This document shows, piece after piece, positions 43,238 to 51,443 of a stretch of 64,000 nt of DNA. The position numbers were made by a program, and so were the translations under genes. The notes beneath the pieces are model-generated. The model was not told the origin of the DNA. It searched no databases and saw nothing but the letters and a program-made list of their open reading frames with translations. Within the stretch, counting starts at the first letter, position 1. Every line of letters starts with the position of its first letter. Where the stretch lies: NCBI GenBank assembly GCA_041390905.1, contig JAWKPA010000013.1:1336198-1400197 (forward strand), written 5' to 3'. The stretch is from JACKCD01 sp041390905. Lineage in GTDB: Bacteria; Chloroflexota; Anaerolineae; Promineifilales; Promineifilaceae.

Positions 43238-43813
43238 TCAGGACAGCTCCCCACTTTCCAGCAAGGCCATGATTTTTTGCAACCAGGTCGTATCCCGGTT
43301 AGGCAGTTCGGGGGAAAGCTGCGCCCCTTCCTGCCAAAAATGCTGCCGGCCGCGCCCCATAGCCTGGCCGTCGCCGGTGTGCATGTCAAGGGCATAATCG
43401 GGAATGGTAGGGCGCAGGCTGCCATTGCCAACCCCATGAATCAACCAGTTCACCATCTCATCACTGGAGCGATCTTTCTGGCAGCCGCACAAATAGCGCA
43501 CGGCATGGACGGCAAACAGCTTGCGCTCACCCACGCTGCGGTCAAAGCGACCAAGCATTTGCACCAGGGCGTTGATGAAAACAGGGGCATTCGGCTCGCC
43601 AAAGCCAATATCTTCAACCGCAATCACCATCAGCCGCTGCCACAAATAATCTTCCAATGCCGGGCTGGTAATCACCATTTCATATGCCAACAGCACCGCA
43701 TTTTCGGCGTGGCCGCGCCGAATCTCCTTTTGCAGCGCCGAAATCACGTGGTCGGCCTTAAAGCCATTGGCCGTCACCACTTTTTGCCACGGGTCGGGGG
43801 GTAAGAGGGACAT
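43238..43813 (-). CDS. Stand-alone RarA/MgsA C-terminal-domain protein
   Basis: 191 residues from the ATG at 43813 (CAGGAG upstream). The sequence ISALQKEIRRGHAENAVLLAYEMV...LEDYLWQRLMVIAVEDIGFGEPNAPVFINAL resembles the tetramerisation/C-terminal domain of RarA (MgsA), including the 'x-x-R-L-x-x-I-A-x-E-D-I-G' motif, but the AAA+ ATPase part is missing. Such single-domain proteins are known in several phyla with no defined role; a part in DNA maintenance is only inferred. Confidence 0.65.
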   Translation of the reverse strand: MSLLPPDPWQKVVTANGFKADHVISALQKEIRRGHAENAVLLAYEMVITSPALEDYLWQRLMVIAVEDIGFGEPNAPVFINALVQMLGRFDRSVGERKLFAVHAVRYLCGCQKDRSSDEMVNWLIHGVGNGSLRPTIPDYALDMHTGDGQAMGRGRQHFWQEGAQLSPELPNRDTTWLQKIMALLESGELS

Positions 43814-43823
43814 AGGTAACTCC

Positions 43824-43897
43824 TGCGGAGAAGCGGGGAGCAGGGGTGCAGGGGAGATTTCGCTCCTCTGCACCCCCACCTCCCGGCTCCCCTGCCT
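43824..43897. repeat. Hairpin repeat, GGGGAGCAGGGGTGCAGGGG words
   Basis: GAAGCGGGGAGCAGGGGTGC with CAGGGGAG facing CTCTGCACCCCCACCTCCCGG and CTCCCCTGCC, directly at the 3' end of the nucleoside hydrolase gene. Confidence 0.75.
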
Positions 43898-44835
43898 TAA
43901 TAAAGGCCAGCTTCCATGAGCGCATGGAAACGGCTCGTATCAACATCCATCACGATAGAGACATTGGGGGGAGCGGGACGGTTGGTGCGCCACTCAACGG
44001 CCGTTTGTCCCCGTTCATACCGCCCTTCAAGCCCAATCCCTACGTGCCGCGCCACCGCCTCACGCACACAATCTGGCTCCACCGCCACCGCCAACGCCAG
44101 CGCATCCGCCGCCCAAATCATATCACGGTGGTAATACTTTCTGGTAAAGGCCAACGACCCTTCCGAAACAGCCTTAAAAAAGCGGCCACGCGGCGTGTCT
44201 ATCGTAAACCAACGCTCCAGCAGGTCAGCTGGAATCCCATGCCGCAGCGTCAGCTCCCAATCCACCAGTTCCAGCATCTTGCCAGCCTTGCCCCACGACT
44301 CAAACACCACATGAGCGGCTTCAGGATCGGCAAAGATGTTAAATTCGGCCGTTCGGTTTGATGTATTGCCATGCCCCGTCACCGCCCCGCCCATCACCAC
44401 CAACCGCTTCAGCTTGTTGGGCAGTTCCGGGTCTAGCTTCAGTGCCACGGCCACATTCGTCAACGGGCCAATACCCACCAGCGTCAATTCACCCGGCGAC
44501 TCATTTGCCATCCGCAGTAGCGCCAGCGACGCATGTTCACTTTCCACCTGGCGCACCTTTGGCACCAATCCCTGATCCCCCAGCCCATCATGCCCATGAA
44601 AATGGGAGGCATCCTCACCAAACACCACCAACGGATCTGCACAGCCGGCATAAACCGGAATATCCTGTCCTGTTGCCTCCACAATGGTCAGCGCATTGCG
44701 CACGGTGTGGTGCAGCCCCACGTTCCCACCCACTGCCAGCAAAGCCTCAACTCTGGCATTCGGGCAAGCCGTTGCCAACAAAATCGCCTGGGCATCATCT
44801 ACACCAGGGTCAGTATCAATAATCAATCGCTCCAC
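43897..44835 (-). CDS. Nucleoside hydrolase
   Basis: 312-residue inosine-uridine-type nucleoside hydrolase that splits the N-glycosidic bond. The N-terminal calcium motif is IIDTDPGVDDAQAILLA (5-21), the second site has LVGIGPLTNVAVAL, VVMGGAVTGHGNTSNRTAEFNIFADPEAA, and the C-terminal DALALAVAVEP. Start codon is GTG at 44835, chosen because GCAGGAGG lies just upstream. Supplies free bases for xpt-type salvage. Confidence 0.92.
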   Translation of the reverse strand: MERLIIDTDPGVDDAQAILLATACPNARVEALLAVGGNVGLHHTVRNALTIVEATGQDIPVYAGCADPLVVFGEDASHFHGHDGLGDQGLVPKVRQVESEHASLALLRMANESPGELTLVGIGPLTNVAVALKLDPELPNKLKRLVVMGGAVTGHGNTSNRTAEFNIFADPEAAHVVFESWGKAGKMLELVDWELTLRHGIPADLLERWFTIDTPRGRFFKAVSEGSLAFTRKYYHRDMIWAADALALAVAVEPDCVREAVARHVGIGLEGRYERGQTAVEWRTNRPAPPNVSIVMDVDTSRFHALMEAGLY

Positions 44836-44977
44836 GCTTCCTCCTGCTTATGGGCAAACGCATCAGACATTTCCCATTTCGTTAACTCAAGTTGCTGCTA
44901 ACCACTGTCATTTCGAGACCCTCCAGGAAATCCCGTTTTTTGCTGCCGACGAAACGGGCTTTTTCCACAAAGACTGA

Positions 44978-45133
44978 GGAATGGAATTTAAATAATTTGC
45001 CCATTTAGAAGTTTCTTCTGAAAAGTTCAACTTCTTCTAAGAAGTTCAACTTCTTGCGTAACTTGCAGTTCCAGAAGTTCAACTTCTCTCAGAAGTTGAA
45101 CTTCTAAATCCCAAGTTATTAACGAACGAACCC
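44978..45133. mobile_element. Compound MITE copy
   Basis: Begins with GGAATGGAATTTAAATAA, the left end of the copy at 60480, then an incomplete core (AGAAGTTTCTTCTG, AAGTTCAACTTCTTCT), then a second full core and the right end ATTAACGAACGAACCC followed by TTA. It looks like one MITE in or next to another. Confidence 0.65.
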
Positions 45134-45344
45134 TTAGCCTGCCCTGAGGCTGCCGGAGGGTCGAAATGACAGGTTTTACACTTTGTTTTGTAAGGTAACA
45201 ACTTGGGTCAGTTAATAATCTTTACAAAGTGTACCCGCTTTTAAGCAGAGAAAAAAAGTTCTTTGCGATCTTATGCGGTTGGCAAAACAAATTGTAATGG
45301 CGAGGCATACCTTACCCCTGGGGCGACCCCACCAAGACCTGAAG

Positions 45345-45380
45345 AAAAAAGCCCCTGGCAATTTAACCAGGGGCTTTTTG
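45345..45380 (-). terminator. Terminator of the DUF11 gene
   Basis: GCCCCTGG / CCAGGGGC stem with A6 on the left (T6 when read on the minus strand) 16 bases past the stop codon. Confidence 0.85.
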
Positions 45381-45395
45381 GTCATTGACCCTTTT

Positions 45396-46904
45396 CTATT
45401 CTATTTTCTCAACCTTGAGATAGGGGAATTTCACCCGTGCGTTTGCCTTATCTTTAACACTCACCTCAAGCCCAAAATATTTGCCAATACCCTGAAGGGC
45501 AATGCGATCATGGCGTACCTGACCAACCCGTTCATCCCGGATTGATATCTTGATATCGCCATCCGTCTCAACACGTACATCCACCTCATTCCAGCTATTG
45601 GGGTTAATATTCAACTTGATCTGATTCCAATCAATCAACGTATCCACTATCGGTTCATCCGAGCTGTCATGGCCTTTCACCCAATCCAGGCGATATTCCC
45701 AGAAATCCTTGGTGCCATCGCGCCAGCGGAAGCGCAGCCGATAGTAGTTGGTGAAACAACTACTGTAATCAGCATTGGGGCAAGCCGTCCCATCCCAATC
45801 AGCCCCAAAGATAATGGCAAATGCCTGACGGTCAGAGATAGGTGTGTTGTTAAATTCGTTAAAGCTCGCTTCGGTCTCAAAATTAACCGGTAAATCAGGC
45901 ATTATGCGCAGCGGCGAGGCCAATACGTATTCATTGGTATCCTTCACAATTATCTGCAAAACACCGTCTGTCCGGTAAGCCAGTTCCCACTCCGCTGATG
46001 ATTCTGCACTGGTGCGGCGCATTGCCCAACCGGATGTGCCATTCACGAAGTCGTCAAAATAATCGGCGGCAATCACCTGCACATTTGACCACGGCCCTTG
46101 TTGCAGGCCAATCAAGGCACGCACGCGATAGTAATAGACGTTATTGAACGACCGTGAATGACTAAAGGTGCGTGCGCGGGTCAGCCCAACATTAAAGATT
46201 GTGGCATTGTTAAACTCAGCGTTATTGGCTTCCTGAATCTCGTAGCTGGTAACGCTGCTTACGTTGACACTGTTCCAGTTGACAGTCCAGGTATTATCCT
46301 TGGTGGGTCGGGAGATGGGGTTAAGATGGGGCTGGGGAAGGCCTTTGTAAACAATTGGCAGATACGCCCTGAGCCTGTCGGGGACGACGGACTCGACAAC
46401 CGTGGTTGTGGCACTGGGTGCTGCCACAGGGGCTTCCTGCCCCTCCAGGTAGATGTTGGCTGTGTTGGTAATCACGGTATCTACGGCCACACCATCACTA
46501 ATGGTGGCGCGGAACGTGATGTTGACCTGATCACCATCATTGATGGTGCCGTGCCAGCTAATGACATTGCCATCAGCCCCCCAGTTGCTGCCGCCGTTTT
46601 CCACGACCAGGCTACCAGAGACGTAGGCTAATTCGGCCGGCAGGGTATCGGTTACGCTGGCAATGGCAAATTCATTACCAGTATTTTTTACGGCGATTTG
46701 GTATTCGAGGGTTGACCCAACCTTTGCCACAGATTTATCAACGGTTTTAGTAGATTGACTAAGGTCTGGTGGGAGCAGAGCTGCTTCGTAGGCTCTTAAC
46801 GCCTGGGTTATTGTTAGCACAAGCCAACCAGCCACAATCAGGCTAGCCAGTAGCAGCCAGTACCGCGATCTATCTCCTTGGACAATCTTTTTGACACTTA
46901 TCAT
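45396..46904 (-). CDS. Secreted DUF11/fibronectin-like surface protein
   Basis: 502 residues from the ATG at 46904 (GGAGGCGGAA upstream; an ATG four codons earlier overlaps that ribosome site). An N-terminal signal anchor (about 15-35) is followed by a DUF11-type domain (SVAKVGSTLEYQIAVKNTGNEFAIASVTDTLPAELAYVSGS...), a YLPIVYKG tag and a fibronectin-like module with TSYEIQEANNAEF. The C-terminal ~230 residues look like a jelly-roll of the LamG/DUF1080 type (WDGTACPNADYSS, YYRLRFRWRDGTKDFWEYRLDWVKG). Probable surface adhesin or carbohydrate-binding protein. Lower GC, no AACGGCCGTT and different codon use suggest recent transfer. Confidence 0.75.
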   Translation of the reverse strand: MISVKKIVQGDRSRYWLLLASLIVAGWLVLTITQALRAYEAALLPPDLSQSTKTVDKSVAKVGSTLEYQIAVKNTGNEFAIASVTDTLPAELAYVSGSLVVENGGSNWGADGNVISWHGTINDGDQVNITFRATISDGVAVDTVITNTANIYLEGQEAPVAAPSATTTVVESVVPDRLRAYLPIVYKGLPQPHLNPISRPTKDNTWTVNWNSVNVSSVTSYEIQEANNAEFNNATIFNVGLTRARTFSHSRSFNNVYYYRVRALIGLQQGPWSNVQVIAADYFDDFVNGTSGWAMRRTSAESSAEWELAYRTDGVLQIIVKDTNEYVLASPLRIMPDLPVNFETEASFNEFNNTPISDRQAFAIIFGADWDGTACPNADYSSCFTNYYRLRFRWRDGTKDFWEYRLDWVKGHDSSDEPIVDTLIDWNQIKLNINPNSWNEVDVRVETDGDIKISIRDERVGQVRHDRIALQGIGKYFGLEVSVKDKANARVKFPYLKVEKIE

Positions 46905-47105
46905 TTCCGCCTCCATATTACGGTTAAGGTTCGCAAGCAGTTGATGGGTTCAGCTATTTTCCGTCGTTTAAGGCCAACTGTGTTTGGGGATTTCAAACTG
47001 CTGCAAACGATTTGTTTACGCAAATTTCACTGAATTGTATAGGTTTGGGGCGTTCCGTCAATTTTCGCCAAACAACGATTGACCTCTGATTTCCCTATCT
47101 CTTCA

Positions 47106-47134
47106 TTGACAGGGTAATGGGGGGTCGTTATACT
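47106..47134 (+). promoter_or_regulatory. Promoter of T-box/serS
   Basis: TTGACA at 47106-47111, 17-base spacer, TATACT at 47129-47134. It precedes the T-box leader by a few bases and is close to perfect consensus. Confidence 0.8.
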
Positions 47135-47140
47135 GTGAGT

Positions 47141-47395
47141 CTAAGTTAAGCAAAGAGACTTTGACGAAGACAAGTACAGTTATGCAATTTTTAGAGAGTT
47201 GGCGGTTGGTGCAAGCCAATGATTGGGTAACTGGAAATCCACTTCTGAGTTGTTTGCCGAAAAAGTCCCTTTTGGGGTTCGCAAGGCAAATCGGGTACGC
47301 CCGTTAAAGCGTGCGTTGAGGTCGGTGGCACACACCGACAAATCCAGGTGGCACCACGAGCCTCCTCGTCCTGGCAGGATGAGGGGGCTTTTTTA
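47141..47395 (+). ncRNA. T-box leader for serS (specifier UCC)
   Basis: T-box riboswitch that senses uncharged tRNA-Ser. Visible elements: GACGAAGACAAGTA near 47163, GAGAGTTGGCGGTTGGTG of stem I, the specifier loop GGAAATCCACTTCTGAG with TCC (Ser) at 47238-47240, and the T-box AGGTGGCACCACGAG at 47346. The bulge TGGC can pair with GCCA, fitting the G discriminator of tRNA-Ser. A terminator (GCCTCCTCGTCC / GGATGAGGGGGC, then T6) runs 47360-47395. When uncharged tRNA binds, the terminator is replaced and serS is made. Confidence 0.9.
47360..47395 (+). terminator. T-box-controlled terminator
   Basis: Stem GCCTCCTCGTCC / GGATGAGGGGGC followed by TTTTTT; competes with the antiterminator made by the T-box sequence. 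Confidence 0.88.
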
Positions 47396-47413
47396 TTTGC
47401 GAGGTAAGTGATT

Positions 47414-48790
47414 ATGTTAGACATTAATTTGATTCGGGAAAAGCCGGAATGGGTAAAGGAGCAGGTTGCCAAGCGCAACGACAATGCGCCGATTGATGAG
47501 ATATTGGCGGGTGACGAGCGGCGGCGAGCCATTTTGCAGGAGGTTGAGGCGCTGCGGCGGCAGCGGAATGAGGCGTCGAAGCAAATTGGGCAGTTGATGG
47601 GGCCGTTGAAGAAGTTGGAGGCGGCGTTGGCGCGGGCGGAAAAGGAGGGAGAGGGAGAAACGGCCGTTAATGACCTACGCACCCAATTAGCCACCGCCGA
47701 AGCCAACGTCGAGGCTGCCAAGGACGCTCCCCGCCTGATCGGTGAACAAATTGCCGTGCTGGACGAAGAGCTGCGCGAAGTCGAAGCCACCCTGCGGACA
47801 AACTTGTCGTGGGTGCCAAACATGCCGCATGAAAGCACCCCGATAGGCCCGGATGAGACGTACAACGTCATTCACGAGCCGCAGGGTGCGCCCATGCCCA
47901 CCTTTGGTTTTGAGCCAAAGCCCCACTGGGATTTGGGGCCGGCCCTGGGGATCATTGATTTTGAGCGGGGCGTGAAGTTAAGCGGCAGCCGCTTTTATGT
48001 GCTGCGTGGCTGGGGAGCGCGGCTGCAACGGGCGGTGATTCAATACATGCTAAACACGCATGTAAACGACCATGGGTACATGGAAATAGGGCTGCCGTAC
48101 ATGGTGCGGTCGCAAATTTTTGAAGGGGCGGGACAGCTCCCCAAGTTCTTTGACAACATTTATCGGGATGCGGAAGAAGATTTTATGTTCCTGGGAACGG
48201 CCGAAATTGCCCTGACCAACATCCATCGGGATGAAATTCTGGACGAAGCCGAGTTGCCGCTGCGCTATGTGGCGCACACCCCCTGCTTCCGGCGCGAGAA
48301 GATGAGCGCGGGTAAGGATGTGCGCGGCATCAAGCGCGGCCATCAGTTTGACAAGGTGGAAATGTACCAATTTGCCCACCCGGACAAAAGCTATGAGGTG
48401 ATTGAGCAAATGCGGCAGCACGCTATGGATATTTGCGATGCCTTTGGTTTTCGCTATCGGGTGCTGGAACTGGCATCGGGCGACATTGGCTTTGCCATGA
48501 CCAAGACCTATGATATTGAGGTGTGGGCAGATGGATGCCAGGAATGGCTAGAGGTTAGCTCGATTAGTAACGCGGAGGATTTTCAGGCGCGGCGGGCAAA
48601 CATTCGCTATCGGCCGGCCGACGGTGGCAAGCTGCGGTTCCCCCACACGCTAAACGCCAGCGGTTTGGCACTGCCCCGCGTGATGATTGCCATCATTGAA
48701 AACAATCAGCAGGCTGACGGCAGCATTGTGGTGCCAGAGGTGCTGCGTCCATATATGGGTGGTATTGATGTGATTCGTGGGGCTGCGTAA
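47414..48790 (+). CDS. serS: Seryl-tRNA synthetase
   Basis: 458-residue class II synthetase charging tRNA-Ser. The N-terminal coiled coil (about 30-110) grips the tRNA; the catalytic core has motif 2 (FRREKMSAGKDVRGIKRGHQFDKVEM) and motif 3 (NASGLALPRVMIAIIENNQQADGSIVVPEVL). The ATG at 47414 is preferred to the GTG at 47408 as MLDINLIREKPE is the family start. The palindrome at 47659 falls in the coiled-coil arm. Controlled by the T-box above. Confidence 0.97.
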   Translation: MLDINLIREKPEWVKEQVAKRNDNAPIDEILAGDERRRAILQEVEALRRQRNEASKQIGQLMGPLKKLEAALARAEKEGEGETAVNDLRTQLATAEANVEAAKDAPRLIGEQIAVLDEELREVEATLRTNLSWVPNMPHESTPIGPDETYNVIHEPQGAPMPTFGFEPKPHWDLGPALGIIDFERGVKLSGSRFYVLRGWGARLQRAVIQYMLNTHVNDHGYMEIGLPYMVRSQIFEGAGQLPKFFDNIYRDAEEDFMFLGTAEIALTNIHRDEILDEAELPLRYVAHTPCFRREKMSAGKDVRGIKRGHQFDKVEMYQFAHPDKSYEVIEQMRQHAMDICDAFGFRYRVLELASGDIGFAMTKTYDIEVWADGCQEWLEVSSISNAEDFQARRANIRYRPADGGKLRFPHTLNASGLALPRVMIAIIENNQQADGSIVVPEVLRPYMGGIDVIRGAA

Positions 48791-48817
48791 ATTGGGGGTA
48801 GGTGGTCTGGAAGAAGG

Positions 48818-48912
48818 GGTGCGCGGATAACGCGGATCGGAGCGGATTTTCGCGGATACAAAAGAAAAATCCGCGTTTACCCGCCGAAATCCGCGTCATC
48901 GGCGCATCCATT
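48818..48912. repeat. Hairpin repeat, GCGCGGATAACGCGGATCGG family
   Basis: GGTGCGCGGATAACGCGGATC and following GGAGCGGATTTTCGCGGAT facing ATCCGCGTTTACCCGCCG / ATCCGCGTCATCGGCGCATCC; lies between convergent genes. Confidence 0.85.
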
Positions 48913-48931
48913 GTCTTTTTCCAACAGGCTG

Positions 48932-49333
48932 CTAATCAAACCAACCACCGAGGATGGCACCTAGGCCACCGAGAATGAGGAAGAAGGGCCAGACAAAACC
49001 CCAGTCGAGGTCGAAGAGGAAGGCCGAGGCGATGAGCGCCCAAAAGAGACCGCCGGTTAAAGCACCGCGCCCGCTGTGACCCAAACGGCCGTTTTCCCGA
49101 TACTGGCTCCAGGCACAGCCAAGCTGCTTAACGGCCGGAATGAAAATAAACAGTGCCCACCAGTTTTGCAGTGCCAACCCGGCCACGTTGGTCAAGAGGA
49201 AAATAACACCCATGCCAATGAGAATGAGTCCCAGGGTAAGGTTGTCACGGTTTTTGGTAACGGCCGTTTCCCCCTTCTCCACATACATCGCCTCTTTTTC
49301 CGCTTCCTTCAATTCGTTAATCTGTTCACTCAT
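48932..49333 (-). CDS. Small LiaI-like membrane protein
   Basis: 133 residues: an acidic cytoplasmic N-terminus, then two pairs of membrane helices with 'LTLGLILIGMGVIFLLTNVAGL' and 'FVWPFFLILGGLGAILGG', the DUF5668/LiaI-LiaF membrane pattern. Related in style to the protein at 39.8 kb. Function unknown. Confidence 0.65.
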   Translation of the reverse strand: MSEQINELKEAEKEAMYVEKGETAVTKNRDNLTLGLILIGMGVIFLLTNVAGLALQNWWALFIFIPAVKQLGCAWSQYRENGRLGHSGRGALTGGLFWALIASAFLFDLDWGFVWPFFLILGGLGAILGGWFD

Positions 49334-49413
49334 AGCAACACACTCCTGTTATTGTTTCATTTCACACAATCTATACGCACAGCAGTCGGAAAGGTTGTAG
49401 GGGAGAACCGCAA

Positions 49414-49468
49414 TTAAGAGACTGGGAGATTAGGAGATTGGTTTAATCTCCCAATCTCCTAATCTCTA
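49414..49468. repeat. Hairpin repeat, GAGACTGGGAGATTAGG family
   Basis: AAGAGACTGGGAGATTAGGAG facing CTCCCAATCTCCTAATCTC between divergent genes, just upstream of mltG. Confidence 0.8.
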
Positions 49469-49499
49469 TTTCCAAAACAGTGTGGTAATATTTCCGTCT

Positions 49500-50684
49500 A
49501 TGGCTCAAGAAAAAAAGCCCAAACCAAAGCGTCGTGCCTCTTGTTTGTTTGTCTTGCTGGCACTGTTGGTATTGCTGCTGGGAGTCGGAACGGCCGTTTG
49601 GACTATCATCCAGCGGTGGCAAACGGCACTCACCAACCCCACCATCGCCCAGCACGACGTGGCGGCAGGGCTGAACCCGGCGCAGCGCATTTTTCTGGCT
49701 TCGTATTTGGCCGAGCGTGTTGACCAGTTGCAGCAGCCGGCCGGGCACGGCAGCGACCCCGTTTTATTCACCATTGCTCCCGGCGAATCGGCTAATCAAA
49801 TTGTTAGCAACCTGGTGACGGCCGGCGTGGTGGCCGATAGCGAACTGCTGCTAAATTATTTAACCTATTACGGCTATGAACGGGAGCTGGTGGCGGGGCA
49901 GTTTACGCTGTCGCCGCAGGCCACCATGCCACAACTGGTGCAAACGCTGACGCAAGCCGGCACGCAGGACATTGAATTGAGCTTTTTGCCGGGGTGGCGG
50001 CTGGAGGAGATGGCAAATTATTTGGCGGTGACAACCCCGGCGCAAATTGACAGTCAGGAATTTTTGGCAATTGGGCAGCGCAAACGGCCGTTTGACCTCA
50101 CCCCCCACCCATTCCTCGCCAACCTGCCGCCAGAAAGCACCCTCGAAGGGTATCTGTTCCCCGCCCAATACCGCATCCCCGTGACAACAACTGCTGACGA
50201 CCTGGTGGCACTGATGCTGGCACGCTTTGACGATGAAGTGACCCCGGCACTGCGGCAGGGGTTTGGGGCGCAGGGGCTGACGTTGCACGAAGCGGTGACG
50301 CTGGCTTCGATTGTGGAACGGGAGGGGGTGGTGGTGGAAGAACGGCCGTTAATCGCCAGCGTCTTCCACAACCGGCTCCGTGCCGCCATGCCGCTCCAAG
50401 CCGACCCTACCGTGCAATATGCCCTCGGTACGGCCACCGGCAACTGGTGGAAATCGCCGCTCGACGTCGCCGATCTAACCCTCGATTCACCCTACAACAC
50501 CTACCAGATTCCCGCCCTACCCCCCGGCCCCCTTGCCAACCCCAGCCTGTCATCGCTGCAAGCCGTGGCCGAACCCGCCCAAAGCAGCTACCTGTTCTTT
50601 GTCGCCAACTGCGACGGCCAAAACCGGCATCTGTTTAGCGTGACCTATGAGGAGCATCAGGCCAATGTGGCGCGGTGTAATTAG
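49500..50684 (+). CDS. mltG: Endolytic murein transglycosylase MltG
   Basis: 394 residues from the ATG at 49500. A basic start (KKPKPKRR) and one membrane helix (about 14-36) are followed by a LysM-like domain (GESANQIVSNLVTAGVVADSELLLNYL) and the YceG catalytic domain: LEGYLFPAQYRIP, catalytic Glu in ASIVEREGVV, SVFHNRLRAAMPLQADPTVQYALG, SPYNTYQIPALPPGPLANPS. It cuts growing glycan strands at the membrane. Two AACGGCCGTT sites (50083, 50341). Confidence 0.93.
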   Translation: MAQEKKPKPKRRASCLFVLLALLVLLLGVGTAVWTIIQRWQTALTNPTIAQHDVAAGLNPAQRIFLASYLAERVDQLQQPAGHGSDPVLFTIAPGESANQIVSNLVTAGVVADSELLLNYLTYYGYERELVAGQFTLSPQATMPQLVQTLTQAGTQDIELSFLPGWRLEEMANYLAVTTPAQIDSQEFLAIGQRKRPFDLTPHPFLANLPPESTLEGYLFPAQYRIPVTTTADDLVALMLARFDDEVTPALRQGFGAQGLTLHEAVTLASIVEREGVVVEERPLIASVFHNRLRAAMPLQADPTVQYALGTATGNWWKSPLDVADLTLDSPYNTYQIPALPPGPLANPSLSSLQAVAEPAQSSYLFFVANCDGQNRHLFSVTYEEHQANVARCN

Positions 50685-51351
50685 AAAAACAGAGATTAGA
50701 GATTGGAGATTGGTGATTGGTGAAGGTTCATTAATCTCCAATCACCAATCTCCAATCTCAATCATCCTCCTCATCTTTTCCCTCCTTCTGCTCTCCGCCT
50801 GCACCCGCACCCCGCCCGTGGTCAAAATTGGCCTGGTGGGGCCGTTTGAGGGACGAGAGCGAGCGATTGGGTATGATGTCATTTACAGTGCGCGGCTGGC
50901 GGTGCGGGAATTGAATGAAGCGGGTGGGGTACATGGCTACCGGGTGGCACTGGTAGCGCTGGATGACGGGGGAAATGTAGATTTTGCAAGAGAAACGGCC
51001 GTTTCTCTCACCCTCGACCCCGCCATCATCGCCGTGGTGGGGCATTGGCAGCCGGAAACAACGGCCGTTGCCGCTCCCATCTACGCCGCCGCTGGCATTC
51101 CATTTGTGCCGATGGGCGAACGGCCGTTTGGCCCCACCGACCCCACCACCCTGCCCAGCGACTTCCTCACCGCCTATGCCGCCATCACCCCCTTCAATGA
51201 GACGGCCGGCCCCTATGCCGCCACCACCTACAACGCCTTCCAACTGCTCTGGCAAGCCCTCGCCACCGCCACCACGCCGATCAGCCGCGACAGCATAGCC
51301 GCTTCGCTGTCTAGCCACGAATATCAGGGCATGACAGGTTCCATCCCCTGA
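50665..51351 (+). CDS. Truncated periplasmic-binding (LivJ-like) lipoprotein
   Basis: A short member of the branched-chain amino-acid-type binding proteins. A signal peptide IILLIFSLLLLSAC with a lipobox precedes VVKIGLVGPFEGRERAIGYDVIYSARLAVRELNEAGGVHGYRV, then AVVGHWQPETTAVAAPIYAAAGIPFVPMGERPFGPTDP. The usual middle of about 100 residues is missing: the text runs from the first lobe straight to AITPFNETAGPYAATTYNAFQLLWQAL near the end. The N-terminal region before the signal is encoded by the GAGATTGG hairpin (50692-50759), so the true start is unclear (ATG 50665, or a TTG/GTG inside the repeat). May be inactive or a specialised short form. Confidence 0.65.
   Translation: MWRGVIRKTEIRDWRLVIGEGSLISNHQSPISIILLIFSLLLLSACTRTPPVVKIGLVGPFEGRERAIGYDVIYSARLAVRELNEAGGVHGYRVALVALDDGGNVDFARETAVSLTLDPAIIAVVGHWQPETTAVAAPIYAAAGIPFVPMGERPFGPTDPTTLPSDFLTAYAAITPFNETAGPYAATTYNAFQLLWQALATATTPISRDSIAASLSSHEYQGMTGSIP
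50690..50760. repeat. Hairpin repeat, GAGATTGGAGATTGG family, at a gene start
   Basis: AGAGATTAGAGATTGGAGATT, loop AAGGTTCATT, then AATCTCCAATCACCAATCTCC, overlapping the 5' end of the binding-protein gene. Confidence 0.85.
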
Positions 51352-51443
51352 TCTGTTATTAACTGAAAGAGGAGGCTGCGAGACGGCAAGAATGGTAGAC
51401 CAAACCATCTCCCACTCTCACCGTCTCCCACTCTCAAAAAACC

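Larger units (their letters stand above)
44836..45395. other. Intergenic region with compound MITE and terminator
   Basis: 560 bases. The part 44978-45133 is made of MITE sequence (see that entry). 45345-45380 is the terminator for the DUF11 gene. The remaining stretches, about 44836-44977 and 45137-45344, show no clear gene or RNA. Confidence 0.6.

Noticed and set aside
43111..43437. Longer start for adenosine deaminase at 43437
   Set aside because: The added 109 residues are repeat and antisense to the next gene; a strong ribosome site supports 43110.
45273..45545. Open frame on the + strand over the DUF11 gene terminator
   Set aside because: Antisense to a real gene end and spans its terminator; no family likeness.
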